A model generated the notes under the pieces. The model had not been told where the DNA came from. It ran no database searches and was given only the letters and a program-made list of their open reading frames with translations. The translations under genes were made by a program, and so were the position numbers. Of a stretch of 64,000 bases of DNA, positions 49,426 through 58,908 are shown one piece after another. The DNA comes from Campylobacter concisus (lineage in GTDB: Bacteria > Campylobacterota > Campylobacteria > Campylobacterales > Campylobacteraceae): assembly GCF_003048595.2 (NCBI RefSeq), contig NZ_CP049270.1, positions 992,001 to 1,056,000 on the forward strand. Direction: 5' to 3'. How positions within the stretch are numbered: the stretch's first letter is position 1; each line of letters opens with the position of its first letter.

Positions 49426-50213
49426 TGAAGGACACACTAAACGAATTTAAAGGTAAAACGCTAGTTATCAGTGGTGGCACTAGAGGTATCGGTAGAGCCA
49501 TAGTTGAAGAATTCGCAAAAGCTGGTGTAAATATAGCATTTACCTACAACTCAAACGAAGAGCTTGCAAAAGAACAAGCAAAAGAGCTTGAGACTACTTA
49601 CAAGATAAAAGCCAGAGCCTACGCGCTAAATATTCTCGAGCCAGAGACTTATAAAGAGCTATTTTTAAAGATAGACGAGGATTTTGATAGGATTGATTTT
49701 TTCATCTCAAATGCTATCATCTCAGGTCGCGCAGTAGCTGGCGGATACACTAAATTTATGAAGCTAAAACCAAGAGGCATAAACAATATCTTTACAGCAA
49801 CAGTAAATGCCTTTGTAGTAGGCACTCAAGAAGCTGCAAAACGCATGGAAAAAGTGGGTGGTGGTAGCATCATTAGCCTAAGCTCAACTGGAAATTTAGT
49901 CTATATCGAAAACTATGCAGGTCACGGCACAGCAAAAGCAGCCGTTGAAGCGATGGCAAGATACGCTGCGACCGAGCTTGGAGAGAAAAACATCCGCGTA
50001 AACGTCGTAAGTGGTGGCCCTATCGAGACAGACGCACTAAGAGCCTTTACCAACTACGAAGAGGTGCGCGATATGACAGCAAAGCTTAGCCCACTAAACC
50101 GCATGGGACAGCCGACTGACCTAGCCGGAGCATGTCTATTTTTATGCTCATCTAAGGCTAGCTGGGTAACTGGACATACATTTATAATAGATGGCGGCAC
50201 GACTTTTAAATGA
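49425..50213 (+). CDS. SDR enzyme resembling FabL enoyl-ACP reductase
   Basis: A 262-residue short-chain dehydrogenase. The NADP(H) motif is SGGTRGIGRA; the C-terminal half (YIENYAGHGTAKAAVEA, NVVSGGPIETDAL, GHTFIIDGG) is strikingly like Bacillus FabL, including the Tyr-x6-Lys spacing of enoyl reductases. It shares one base with dapA. FabL reduces enoyl-ACP in fatty acid elongation; that role here is an inference. A canonical FabI is not in this window. Confidence 0.75.
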   Translation: MKDTLNEFKGKTLVISGGTRGIGRAIVEEFAKAGVNIAFTYNSNEELAKEQAKELETTYKIKARAYALNILEPETYKELFLKIDEDFDRIDFFISNAIISGRAVAGGYTKFMKLKPRGINNIFTATVNAFVVGTQEAAKRMEKVGGGSIISLSSTGNLVYIENYAGHGTAKAAVEAMARYAATELGEKNIRVNVVSGGPIETDALRAFTNYEEVRDMTAKLSPLNRMGQPTDLAGACLFLCSSKASWVTGHTFIIDGGTTFK

Positions 50214-50247
50214 GAAGATTAAAAATTTTAAGCATAAAGGCATATTT

Positions 50248-50793
50248 GTGAGTTTAAATTTACCAAACGCATTAGCATTTTTTAGGATACTACTGGCTCC
50301 ACTTATGTTTTTTATGCTTGTAAATGCGCCAGGAATTTTTACGCAAATTCACATGAGCTGGATAAACTACTTCGCAGCTCTTATCTTTGTGATCGCCTCG
50401 GTAACTGACTTTTTTGACGGCTACATCGCAAGAAGCTGGGATCAAAAGACCAAACTTGGAGCGATCCTTGACCCACTGGCAGACAAGATGCTAATTCTTG
50501 CTGCATTTTTAGGGCTCATGATGCTTGAAAGGGCTAGTGCTTGGGCTGTTTATCTCATCTTGGTGAGGGAATTTTTCATAACTGGCTTTCGTGTCGTGAT
50601 GGCAAGTGATGGCGTCGAAGTCGCTGCATCAATGGCTGGCAAGGTAAAGACAGTTTCACAGATGTTTGCGATTGGATTTTTACTGATGAGCTGGCCTGGT
50701 GGCGAACTTTTGCTCTGGATAGCTGTTGCGCTTACACTTTATTCTGGGTTTGAGTACATTTTTGCCTATGTAAAGGCGATGAAAAAGAGTTAA
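50248..50793 (+). CDS. pgsA: CDP-diacylglycerol--glycerol-3-phosphate 3-phosphatidyltransferase
   Basis: Makes phosphatidylglycerol phosphate. It is a 181-residue membrane protein with the CDP-alcohol transferase motif DGYIARSWDQKTKLGAILDP...D intact. The start at GTG 50248 (MSLNLPNALAFFRILLAPL) matches the family and follows TAAAGG; a frame extended into the preceding gene is rejected. The following 196 bp hold no gene. Confidence 0.92.
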   Translation: MSLNLPNALAFFRILLAPLMFFMLVNAPGIFTQIHMSWINYFAALIFVIASVTDFFDGYIARSWDQKTKLGAILDPLADKMLILAAFLGLMMLERASAWAVYLILVREFFITGFRVVMASDGVEVAASMAGKVKTVSQMFAIGFLLMSWPGGELLLWIAVALTLYSGFEYIFAYVKAMKKS

Positions 50794-50989
50794 AATTTCT
50801 TTCACTCGTAAGACCAAAAGTTTTTACTTGCAAATTCTTATATAAAATAATCAAATCTTCATTTTCAAAATAAGTAAAATCAAGTTAAAAATTTCTCCTA
50901 GCTAAAAGAAATTTTTAGATAAATGCCGTTTGAGAGTAAATTTATAAATTTTGGCTAAAATCTCATCAATTTTTCAAAAAAGGTAAGTT

Positions 50990-52099
50990 TTGAAAGGTAT
51001 TCTCTTCACGCTAGTCCTACTTTGTCTTGGGCTTTATGCATATTCGTTTTATTTTTTAGTGACTGTTTTAGCCATTAGTTTTCTTATATTTTTTCACGAG
51101 CTTGGCCACTTTTTGGCAGCAAGATCGCTAGGCGTCAAAGTAAATACCTTTAGTATCGGCTTTGGCGAGAAAATTTATACCAAAAATGTTGACGGCACCG
51201 ACTACTGTCTAAGTGCGATCCCGCTTGGTGGATACGTACAGCTAAAAGGTCAAGACGACACCGACCCAAAAGCCAGAAACTACGACCGTGATAGCTACAA
51301 CGTGCTAAGCCCTATAAAGCGAATTTACATCCTCTTTGCAGGGCCTTTTTTTAACTTTATCTTGGCATTTTTTATATACATTTTGCTTGGATTTATCGGA
51401 ATTGAAAAACAAGCACCAAGTATTGGCTACATAGTTAAAGGCTCGGCTGCTGAGAGTGCTGGACTAGTTAAAAACGATAAAATTTTAGAGATAAATGGCG
51501 TAAAAATAACCGAGTGGGATGAGATCAGCAAAAATGTAAAACTCGAGCCTAGTACTATTTTGATAGATAGAAACGGCTCAATTTTAAGCATAAATTTAAC
51601 ACCAAAGATAGGTGAAACGATAAATATATTTAATGAAAAGATCCAGCACCCACTAATCGGCATTAGGTCAAACGGCGAAGTGATAAAAATTTATCACACA
51701 GGCTTTAGTAGCCTAAAATTTGCTTATGATGAAACTCTAAAGGCTTCAATGCTCATCTTTAAAAGTCTTGAAAAGCTAATCATTGGAGACATATCACCAA
51801 AAGAGGTTAGCGGTATCCTACAAATCACTGATATAACCTCAAAAGCCGCAAAGATCGGCATCAGCGTACTCCTAACCATCATGGCATTCATCTCTGCAAA
51901 TTTAGGTGTATTTAATCTACTCCCTATCCCTGCACTTGATGGTGGCCACATACTTTTTAACTTATATGAGCTGATTTTTAGACGCGAGGTAAATGAGCGA
52001 GTGCTCATCATGCTCACCTACTGCGGTTGGGCACTACTGCTTGGCATAATGGTACTTGCGACTTTTAATGACATTATGAGATTAAGCGGAGGTTTATGA
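50990..52099 (+). CDS. rseP: Site-2 zinc metalloprotease RseP
   Basis: An intramembrane protease of 369 residues. The zinc site HELGH is at 36-40 in the second helix, one PDZ domain is at about 130-190, and the third ligand is in LPIPALDGGHILF. Starts at TTG 50990 after AAAAAGG. RseP usually releases anti-sigma factors; a sigma-E partner is not visible here. It overlaps yggS by 4 bp. Confidence 0.92.
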   Translation: MKGILFTLVLLCLGLYAYSFYFLVTVLAISFLIFFHELGHFLAARSLGVKVNTFSIGFGEKIYTKNVDGTDYCLSAIPLGGYVQLKGQDDTDPKARNYDRDSYNVLSPIKRIYILFAGPFFNFILAFFIYILLGFIGIEKQAPSIGYIVKGSAAESAGLVKNDKILEINGVKITEWDEISKNVKLEPSTILIDRNGSILSINLTPKIGETINIFNEKIQHPLIGIRSNGEVIKIYHTGFSSLKFAYDETLKASMLIFKSLEKLIIGDISPKEVSGILQITDITSKAAKIGISVLLTIMAFISANLGVFNLLPIPALDGGHILFNLYELIFRREVNERVLIMLTYCGWALLLGIMVLATFNDIMRLSGGL

Positions 52100-52734
52100 T
52101 GATAGTTTTAAAAGATCTACTTAAAAAGATAGAAAATTTAAGCAAAGACGTGACACTAATCGCTGTTAGCAAAAATGTCACAAGTGCCGAAGTAAGAGAG
52201 CTTTACGCACAAGGGCAAAGAAATTTTGGCGAAAACAGAGTCCAAGAGCTATCTAAAAAAGAGCTAGAACTGCAAAATTTTACTGATATAAAATGGCATA
52301 TGATCGGCCGCTTGCAAAATAACAAAATAAATCAAATGATAAGTTTAAAGCCAACACTTTGGCAAAGTTGCGATAGCTTTGAAAGGGCCGTAGAGGTCGA
52401 TAAAAGACTCAGCTACAAGCTCGATACCTTGCTTCAAATAAACTCGGCTGATGAAGATACAAAGCAAGGTGTAAGCGTAGCAAATGCGGCAGAAATTTAT
52501 GAGCGTATCCAAAACGAGTGCAAAAATATCAATCTAAAAGGTGTGATGAGTATCGGAGCGCATGTGGATGAGCCAAAAGAGATTCAAAAAAGCTTTGAAC
52601 TAACTTATAAAATTTTTGAGAGCCTAAAGCCAAAAGGTGCAGCTATATGCTCGATGGGTATGAGTAGTGACTTCGAGCTAGCGATAAAATGCGGCTCAAA
52701 TATGATCCGCCTTGGCACTATGCTTTATCTATAA
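52096..52734 (+). CDS. yggS: YggS-family PLP homeostasis protein
   Basis: A 212-residue fold-type III PLP-binding barrel. The cofactor Lys26 is in LIAVSKN, and GENRVQEL, WHMIGRLQNNK, LSMGMSSDF-type (CSMGMSSDFELA) and RLGTMLY are family motifs. It keeps B6 and amino acid pools balanced and has no known catalytic reaction. It is coupled to rseP. The 95-bp gap behind it holds nothing I recognise. Confidence 0.92.
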   Translation: MMIVLKDLLKKIENLSKDVTLIAVSKNVTSAEVRELYAQGQRNFGENRVQELSKKELELQNFTDIKWHMIGRLQNNKINQMISLKPTLWQSCDSFERAVEVDKRLSYKLDTLLQINSADEDTKQGVSVANAAEIYERIQNECKNINLKGVMSIGAHVDEPKEIQKSFELTYKIFESLKPKGAAICSMGMSSDFELAIKCGSNMIRLGTMLYL

Positions 52735-52829
52735 ATTTATCGCTTTTGCATGCCCCTACTGCTAACGAAATAAATTACTGCTGGAGCTATGTAAATTTCT
52801 ACCCAAAGAGACTTGAGAAAAATTAAAAT

Positions 52830-53399
52830 TTAATATTTAGCATCAGCCAAAACTAGAGCAAAAAGTACTTTTACGCCAGCTTTTTCTAGAGTATTTCTAG
52901 CCTCAAGTATCGTAGTGCCAGTAGTTACGATATCATCTACTAAAATAACTGGAGCAGTGATCTTTTTTAGGATTTTAAAATTTCTTGGGTTATTTTGTCT
53001 AAATTGCAAATCCCTACCACTATAACTGGTCTTGCTGGTTGCATGCAGTGCGTGAAATATAGGCTTTAGATTTTTAGCCCTTAGTGCATTTGCCAAAATA
53101 GCCGTGTGTGAGTAGCCAAAATGAACTCTATCATCTATAGGAAGAGCATAGACTTGCTCCGAAAAGCTAAAACTTTTGGCAAATTTCTTAAATGCAAATT
53201 TGGCTAAGTTTTTATATATAAAATATCCGTGCATTTGATGCTTGGAGTGGATAAGTTCTTTTATTTCAGAGTAGCCGTAAAAGCTGTAAATTTTAAAGCC
53301 CTCTAGTTCTCTTACTATTGGGCTTGGTTCGCTTAAAATTTGTGAGCAAATTTTACAAAATGTATTTAGCGTAAAGCTCTTGCAAAATGCACAAAACAT
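52830..53399 (-). CDS. ComF-family phosphoribosyltransferase-like protein
   Basis: A 189-residue ComF protein. The N-terminal CAFC...FCKIC is a small zinc-finger-like pair, and VILVDDIVTTGTT is the PRPP-binding loop. In naturally competent bacteria ComF helps process incoming single-stranded DNA. It abuts the lipoprotein gene upstream by one shared base. Confidence 0.88.
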   Translation of the reverse strand: MFCAFCKSFTLNTFCKICSQILSEPSPIVRELEGFKIYSFYGYSEIKELIHSKHQMHGYFIYKNLAKFAFKKFAKSFSFSEQVYALPIDDRVHFGYSHTAILANALRAKNLKPIFHALHATSKTSYSGRDLQFRQNNPRNFKILKKITAPVILVDDIVTTGTTILEARNTLEKAGVKVLFALVLADAKY

Positions 53400-53956
53400 T
53401 AGCTATTTAAAATAGCAATTGCTGTGCGTTTGACTGCATCGTTTATAATATCAGTTAAAAATGGCTTAAATGCTCCGCCTGTACGAATCAACTCAAATTT
53501 GGTTTGATTATTTGAAATATTTTTAACGATACTTTGATCGCCTTTTTGGATCTTAAGTGTAATCTTAATATTACCTTTTGTATTATCAGTGCCGTATCCG
53601 CTCATATTTGCTTCAAACTCGTTGATAAAAATTTCAACCACAACTCCACCCATGCCATTTACATTTGCACCGCGCGCCATAAGCTCTTTTTTGAGCGAAT
53701 CGCTAAAATAAGTAGCAAGATCGTTTTGAAGCACGACATATTCTTTTACAGTGCCTTTACTATCAGTGATCGTAGCAATGGTACTTTTGTTTTTGCGGTT
53801 GTCATGCACCGCACTTATATAGGCCTCAAAGCCGCTATTTTGATGGCTAGCAGCAGCCTTATATGGATCAAATGCGACAACACTTTGACTTGGTGCACAA
53901 CCAGTTAAAAACAAAACAAAAAGTCCAAAAATAGCTAAAAATTTAAATTTATTCAT
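53399..53956 (-). CDS. YajG-like lipoprotein
   Basis: A 185-residue lipoprotein with lipobox LTGC at residues 17-20. The remainder resembles the YajG family (FSDSLKKELMARGANV, VEIFINEFEANMSG). It is outer- or inner-membrane attached, and its role is unknown. It is part of a short minus-strand operon with a second lipoprotein and comF. Confidence 0.75.
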   Translation of the reverse strand: MNKFKFLAIFGLFVLFLTGCAPSQSVVAFDPYKAAASHQNSGFEAYISAVHDNRKNKSTIATITDSKGTVKEYVVLQNDLATYFSDSLKKELMARGANVNGMGGVVVEIFINEFEANMSGYGTDNTKGNIKITLKIQKGDQSIVKNISNNQTKFELIRTGGAFKPFLTDIINDAVKRTAIAILNS

Positions 53957-53967
53957 CGTTTTTCCTT

Positions 53968-54690
53968 TTAAAGTTTAGTGATCTCATCGGCTACTTTTAT
54001 CGCAGCTTGCTTAACTAAAAGTGCGATAAAAAAGTCAAACTGACTAGACTCTGAAGCCTCTAGCTTCTCCACATGGTGCCTAGTCGAGATAGGTAACGTT
54101 TTTTTGAAATTTATATTTGAAAGCACAAGAAGACCATTTAGATGACCATTTAAAATTTCTGAAGCTCCTGAGTAACTTCCTCTAAGCTCGTCAAATCTAA
54201 AATCAAGTCTATATGTATATGGCGATGTTTGTGTATCAACAACAACGATTCCGCGAGAATTTAACTCACGCTGTAAAAACATGTAAAAAAGCACTTCAAG
54301 GCGTGGGTTTGAGTTAAAAACTGCGGTATTTCCTTCAACGCCCGTGTAATATATCGATCTTGCACTACTTCTAGCATCGACAATCCTGTGAAAATAAACT
54401 TTTTTTAGCCCAACATTAGTATCGATCATATTTTTTTCCAAGCAGCAGTTTATTGCTACATCACTTTTATATTTGACACCATTTATAAAAAGACCATCAC
54501 CCCTGCCTTTACAAGCACTACAATCAGCCGGTATCCTCATAACCTCTTCAAAGTACATCTTATCTTCACTATTTATGCTCGCACTTTGCACACCGTCTAT
54601 ACCCTCACATGAGAGGCAAAGGCTGGCTTTAGCCATACAGCCCGTCATAAAAATAGCCATAAGTACCGTTAGTAGTGTTGTTTTTAGCAT
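53968..54690 (-). CDS. Cysteine-rich lipoprotein of unknown function
   Basis: A 240-residue lipoprotein with lipobox MTGC (15-18). Right after it come CLSC, then CSAC and a CC pair (NCCLEK), all within the first 85 residues, which suggests a metal or iron-sulfur site or disulfides. The C-terminal half resembles the next lipoprotein in layout (FYMFLQRELNSRGIVVVD). No named family is recognised. Confidence 0.65.
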   Translation of the reverse strand: MLKTTLLTVLMAIFMTGCMAKASLCLSCEGIDGVQSASINSEDKMYFEEVMRIPADCSACKGRGDGLFINGVKYKSDVAINCCLEKNMIDTNVGLKKVYFHRIVDARSSARSIYYTGVEGNTAVFNSNPRLEVLFYMFLQRELNSRGIVVVDTQTSPYTYRLDFRFDELRGSYSGASEILNGHLNGLLVLSNINFKKTLPISTRHHVEKLEASESSQFDFFIALLVKQAAIKVADEITKL

Positions 54691-54914
54691 TTCACTTCCT
54701 TTTGCTCGTTTTGTTTTTTACGAAGATTTTTCACACTCTCTCCTGCTATACCGTAATTATTAGTGTCTATCTCTTCAATGATAACAACAGTATTTTGAGC
54801 ATTTCTTCCTAAAATTTCGCTTATTAGTTTAGTGACTCCGCTTATCATCTTCTCTTTTTGCTCTACACTCGGACTATCGCCCTCTTTTGTCACACAAATT
54901 TTCACAAACGGCAT
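54684..54914 (-). CDS. 4-oxalocrotonate tautomerase-like protein
   Basis: A 76-residue tautomerase-family protein with the catalytic Pro directly after Met (MPFVKICVT), exposed when Met is removed, and the segment VVIIEEIDTNNYGIAG. The physiological substrate is unknown. It is the first gene of the tautomerase-lipoproteins-comF run. Its 3' end overlaps the lipoprotein gene by 7 bp. Confidence 0.85.
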   Translation of the reverse strand: MPFVKICVTKEGDSPSVEQKEKMISGVTKLISEILGRNAQNTVVIIEEIDTNNYGIAGESVKNLRKKQNEQKEVKC

Positions 54915-55015
54915 AGCGCTCCTTTTTACAAATTTAGCATTTGGGATTTAATCAAAACCTATCCACCAAAATAATATCCTTGCTGCGGCAGTATCGCAAA
55001 GTCAGACGAGGCCTG

Positions 55016-55100
55016 GGTAAAATTTACGACGGGAGTTACCATGGTAGGTAATGACCGAGTAAATTTTAGACACAACAAAGTATGACAAAGCGAGACAACG
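55016..55100. repeat. Structured intergenic repeat, copy 2 (after lepA)
   Basis: Homologous to 31942-32047. Blocks: GTAAAATT, hairpin TTACC-ATGGTA-GGTAA (55036-55051), AAATTTT, CAACAAAGT, AAAGCG and AGACAA, directly before the lepA stop. Base composition differs from the surrounding AT-rich gaps. Confidence 0.6.
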
Positions 55101-55102
55101 CA

Positions 55103-56893
55103 TTAGTCTATTTTTAAGACAGATAAAAACGCCTCCTGCGGCAAATTCACCTTTCCTATCGCCTTCATCCGCTTTTTACCCTCTTTTTGTTTTTCGAGCA
55201 ACTTTCTCTTACGCGTGATATCGCCGCCGTAGCACTTAGCGGTGACGTTTTTTCCCATTGATTTTACGGTTTCTCTAGCAATGATTTTGTTGCCAATGCT
55301 CGCTTGTATCGCCACTTCAAAAAGCTGGCGTGGCACGATCTCTTTCATCGCCTTTACAAAGTCCCTACCCTTTGTCTGCGCCTTACTCTCAGGCACGATG
55401 ATAGAGAGTGCATCAACAGTCTCGCCAGCTACTTTGACGTCAAGCTTTACTAGATCGCCCACGCGGTAGTCACTAGGCTCATAATCAAAACTTGCGTAGC
55501 CTTTTGTGCTTGACTTTAGCTTGTCGTAAAAGTCCATCACGATCTCGTTCATCGGTATATCATATTCAAGCAAAACACGATCAGTCGTGATGTAGTCCAT
55601 CTTTGTTTGTATGCCACGGCGATTGTTTAAGAGCGTGATGATGTTGCCCAAAAACTCGCTTGGCGTGATGATAGTCGCTTTCACATATGGCTCAAGGATT
55701 GAGTCTATTTTATTTACTGGTGGCAGCTGGCTTGGGTTTTGAATCTTTAAATTTAGCCCATCTGTTTGAATGACTTCGTAAGTCACAGTTGGCGCTGTGG
55801 CGATGAGATCAAGGTCAAACTCACGCTCCAGCCTCTCTTTAACTACCTCCATATGAAGAAGACCTAAAAAGCCAACCCTAAAGCCAAATCCAAGTGCGAC
55901 CGAAGTCTCTGGTTCGTAGCTTATAGAGCTGTCATTTAGCTTTAGTTTATCCAGCGCATCACGTAGATCTTCAAATTTATCAGTTTCAATAGGATAAAGT
56001 CCCGCAAATACAAACGGTTTAGCCCTCTCAAAGCCGCCAACTGGCTCTTTTAGGGGATTTCTTGACTGCGTTATCGTATCACCAACCTGCACGTCACTAA
56101 CGTTTTTAAGTCCTAAAACCACGATACCGACTTCGCCAGCGCTAAGCGTTTTGGTCTTGATCGGTGCGATAGGATTTGGATACATTAGGTCAAGCACAAT
56201 ATGTTTTTTACCTGTGCCCATAACTAAAATTTCATTATTTTTTGAAATTTCACCATCATAAACACGCACAAGTGCAAGCGCACCAAGGTAGTTGTCAAAC
56301 CAGCTATCGTAAATAAGCGCCTTTGTAGGCTTGCTTACGTCGCCATTTGGTGCAGGGATCCTCGTGATGATCGCCTCAAGTAGCTCTTTTATGCCAACGC
56401 CTGTTTTTGCGCTCACTTCGACCGCTCCTGAGCAGTCAAGGCCGATGATGTGCTCGATCTCGTCTTTTACCCTAGCAGGGTCAGCCGCCGGCAGATCGAT
56501 CTTGTTGATGACTGGTATGATCTCTAGGTTGTTTTCAAGTGCGATATAGACGTTTGCGATGGTTTGTGCCTCTACGCCCTGGCTAGCATCCACGACAAGC
56601 AGCGCGCCCTCGCAACTAGCCAAAGAGCGGCTCACCTCGTAGCTAAAATCAACGTGTCCTGGGGTGTCTATCAAATTTAGAACAAAATTTTGCCCATTTA
56701 GTGCGTAGTTTAGGCGGACAGACTGAGCTTTGATCGTGATGCCACGCTCTTTTTCTATATCCATCGTGTCCATGATCTGCGAGCTCATCTCACGGTCACT
56801 TACGGCGCCACACTCCTGAATGAGACGATCAGCAAGTGTACTTTTGCCATGGTCGATGTGAGCGATGATGCTAAAATTTCTAATATTTTTCAT
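55103..56893 (-). CDS. lepA: Elongation factor 4 (LepA)
   Basis: A ribosomal GTPase of 596 residues. G1 [10 protein letters not shown]3 DTPGH and G4 NKID are intact; the LepA-specific C-terminal domain ends in [23 protein letters not shown]. It remobilises or back-translocates stalled ribosomes. It appears monocistronic. Confidence 0.97.
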   Translation of the reverse strand: MKNIRNFSIIAHIDHGKSTLADRLIQECGAVSDREMSSQIMDTMDIEKERGITIKAQSVRLNYALNGQNFVLNLIDTPGHVDFSYEVSRSLASCEGALLVVDASQGVEAQTIANVYIALENNLEIIPVINKIDLPAADPARVKDEIEHIIGLDCSGAVEVSAKTGVGIKELLEAIITRIPAPNGDVSKPTKALIYDSWFDNYLGALALVRVYDGEISKNNEILVMGTGKKHIVLDLMYPNPIAPIKTKTLSAGEVGIVVLGLKNVSDVQVGDTITQSRNPLKEPVGGFERAKPFVFAGLYPIETDKFEDLRDALDKLKLNDSSISYEPETSVALGFGFRVGFLGLLHMEVVKERLEREFDLDLIATAPTVTYEVIQTDGLNLKIQNPSQLPPVNKIDSILEPYVKATIITPSEFLGNIITLLNNRRGIQTKMDYITTDRVLLEYDIPMNEIVMDFYDKLKSSTKGYASFDYEPSDYRVGDLVKLDVKVAGETVDALSIIVPESKAQTKGRDFVKAMKEIVPRQLFEVAIQASIGNKIIARETVKSMGKNVTAKCYGGDITRKRKLLEKQKEGKKRMKAIGKVNLPQEAFLSVLKID

Positions 56894-56973
56894 TTACTCT
56901 TTTACTTTTTTGTTAAATTTTTGGCTTTTATTTTGCCTAAAATTGATTTAAAATTTGCATAAGAAAAGCGATG

Positions 56974-57894
56974 TTAATGCTTGTGACCAAAGTGTTTGTG
57001 CTCATCTTTGCTCTTTAGCTCACAGATGAGATCATCTTTATGCCCGTGGCCGCTACCCTCAAACTGAAGCGTGACATGACCAATGCCAACATGAGATAGC
57101 TCGTGTTCGATCTGCTTTATCATCTTTGATATCTCACCCACGCTTAGCTCATCATCCACCACCACATGAGCAATGAGTGCATTTGAACCGGCACTTATCG
57201 CCCAAATATGCAGATCATGCACCTGTCTAACGCCATCTACGCCCTTTATAATATCTAAAATTTCATCCGTATTAAGCTCGAGCGGCACGGCTTCGATAAG
57301 GATATTAAAGCTATCCTTTAGCAAGCCAAAGCCACTTTTTATGATAAGTATCGAAACAAATATACTTGCAATACTATCAGCCTGCGTAAGGCCAAATTTC
57401 ATGATGACTAGTGCTGCAATGATCGCTCCAACCGAACCAAGCGTATCACCAAGGACGTGAAGATAAGCTCCTTTTATATTCAAATTCTCTTTTATATCGC
57501 CACTTTTATGCATATAAATAGCTACGATCAAATTTATAATAAGCCCCAAAATACTAATAACAAGCATCGTTTCGGCTTCGATCTGCGGCTCGCTAAAAAA
57601 TCTCACAAACGCTTCAATTATCACAAAAATACCTAGAGCAACAAGAGCCGAGGCATTTACAAAAGCAGCGATGATCTCAACTCTTTTATAGCCAAAGGTC
57701 TTTTTTAAATTTGCCTTTTTTTCTGAAATTTCAAACGCCAAGAGCGACAAAAATAGTGCAGCTGCGTCTGAGAGCATGTGAAATGCGTCGCCGATGAGCG
57801 CCAGAGAGTTTGATAGGAAGCCAAAGATAGCCTCGACCACCATAAACGCAAAAATAAGTAAAAACGAATTTCTAAGAACGCTCTTGTTGTGCAT
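56974..57894 (-). CDS. Cation diffusion facilitator (Zn/Co/Cd exporter)
   Basis: A 306-residue CDF transporter with six transmembrane helices. HMLSDAAALF (HxxxD) and HVLGDTLGS (HxxxD) are the membrane metal site, and the cytoplasmic domain follows. His-rich ends (HGHKDD, KDEHKHFGHKH) probably sense or buffer metal. It overlaps the ABC-like gene upstream by one base. Confidence 0.9.
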   Translation of the reverse strand: MHNKSVLRNSFLLIFAFMVVEAIFGFLSNSLALIGDAFHMLSDAAALFLSLLAFEISEKKANLKKTFGYKRVEIIAAFVNASALVALGIFVIIEAFVRFFSEPQIEAETMLVISILGLIINLIVAIYMHKSGDIKENLNIKGAYLHVLGDTLGSVGAIIAALVIMKFGLTQADSIASIFVSILIIKSGFGLLKDSFNILIEAVPLELNTDEILDIIKGVDGVRQVHDLHIWAISAGSNALIAHVVVDDELSVGEISKMIKQIEHELSHVGIGHVTLQFEGSGHGHKDDLICELKSKDEHKHFGHKH

Positions 57895-58757
57895 TATTGT
57901 CCTTTTTTTTGGGCGTCGATCCTCTTACCGATATCTTTTAAATTTGAAAATTCCTCGATAAGTTTTGGTGAGTCGTCAAGACTGATGACAAAATTCCAGG
58001 CATAAGTCATCACAGAGTAGATATGGCCAGCATTTGTCTGCTGCGAGCTTAACACTATTATCGCTACCAAAAAGAGCAGCGAAGCGCTAATGCCGATGAT
58101 AAAATAGCTCATCGCCTCCCTGTTTGAGATCGCTATGCGAAATTTAGAAACGACGCCATAGTGCCTATCTAGCGTGCTTTTGTTAAAAACGCCTATAACT
58201 TTCGCCTCTTTTTCTAATCGGTCATTTAAGCGAAGATAAAGATTATCATTTTTCTTAACATATCTTGGCAAAAATATAAGAAAAAAGACCATCACTCCAA
58301 AACACGCCACAGCCACCTTTGGCTCGACAAAGATGAGCATAAATGCTGAGCCAATGATAGAAACAACAGAGGTAAAAAACATCGGAAAGTGCGTCTCAAA
58401 GAAATTTACAAACTCTCGCGAGAGCGCTACTCTGGCGATGATGGCGGAGTCGTCTTTGGCGTTTTGCTTTTCATTCATGATGACATTTACAGCAAGCTTT
58501 GCATAGATACTTGCAAAAACTTGCGTATCCACGCGGCGCCTAATGGCTCCTACAAGCCACGCTATGAGCACAAAAAGTGCGTAAATGAGAGCATTTAACG
58601 TATTTCCTTGCATAATTGCGTTGATCGCAAAGCCTGCAAATATCGGATAAGCTAGAAAAAGCCCGTTCTCAGCTAGCACAAAGGCAAAGGTCAAAATGAG
58701 CTTTTTGTTATGCTCGGTCGCTATGCTCTTTAGCGTTTTAAAGGCGTTATTTTGCAA
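57894..58757 (-). CDS. ABC transporter six-TM domain protein without ATPase
   Basis: A 287-residue protein with six predicted transmembrane helices resembling the membrane half of type IV ABC exporters. It ends (IDAQKKGQ) where the linker to the nucleotide-binding domain would begin, and no ATPase gene follows. The next gene is a CDF transporter. The frame is intact and ends cleanly, so this is a genuine short form and not an obvious truncation. Confidence 0.75.
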   Translation of the reverse strand: MQNNAFKTLKSIATEHNKKLILTFAFVLAENGLFLAYPIFAGFAINAIMQGNTLNALIYALFVLIAWLVGAIRRRVDTQVFASIYAKLAVNVIMNEKQNAKDDSAIIARVALSREFVNFFETHFPMFFTSVVSIIGSAFMLIFVEPKVAVACFGVMVFFLIFLPRYVKKNDNLYLRLNDRLEKEAKVIGVFNKSTLDRHYGVVSKFRIAISNREAMSYFIIGISASLLFLVAIIVLSSQQTNAGHIYSVMTYAWNFVISLDDSPKLIEEFSNLKDIGKRIDAQKKGQ

Positions 58758-58817
58758 ATTTACTCCTAAAAATTTTGCGAATTTTAGCTCAAATTTATAA
58801 ATTTTGAAAAATTTTTA

Positions 58818-58838
58818 TTGTAACTCTTGACATTACAA
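58818..58838. promoter_or_regulatory. Operator-like inverted repeat 1
   Basis: TTGTAA, 9 bases, TTACAA. The spacer contains the -35 hexamer of the cupin promoter, so a bound protein would block RNA polymerase. Confidence 0.65.
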
Positions 58839-58855
58839 CAAAAAATAAATATACT
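58827..58855 (+). promoter_or_regulatory. Sigma-70 promoter of the cupin operon
   Basis: TTGACA (58827-58832), exactly 17 bases, TATACT (58850-58855). Such a complete -35/-10 pair is rare in Campylobacter, and it is embedded between two identical inverted repeats. Transcription would start near 58862. Confidence 0.7.
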
Positions 58856-58865
58856 TCGCTCATCG

Positions 58866-58888
58866 GTTGTAAATAAAAATATTACAAC
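58866..58888. promoter_or_regulatory. Operator-like inverted repeat 2
   Basis: GTTGTAA, 9 bases, TTACAAC; a second copy of repeat 1, extended by one base pair on each arm. It lies just after the expected transcription start and before AAGGAG (58897-58902). Confidence 0.65.
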
Positions 58889-58908
58889 ACAAAAACAAGG
58901 AGAACAAA

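Noticed and set aside
50794..50989. Small gene or RNA between pgsA and rseP
   Set aside because: The stretch is AT-rich with no conserved structure or plausible frame.
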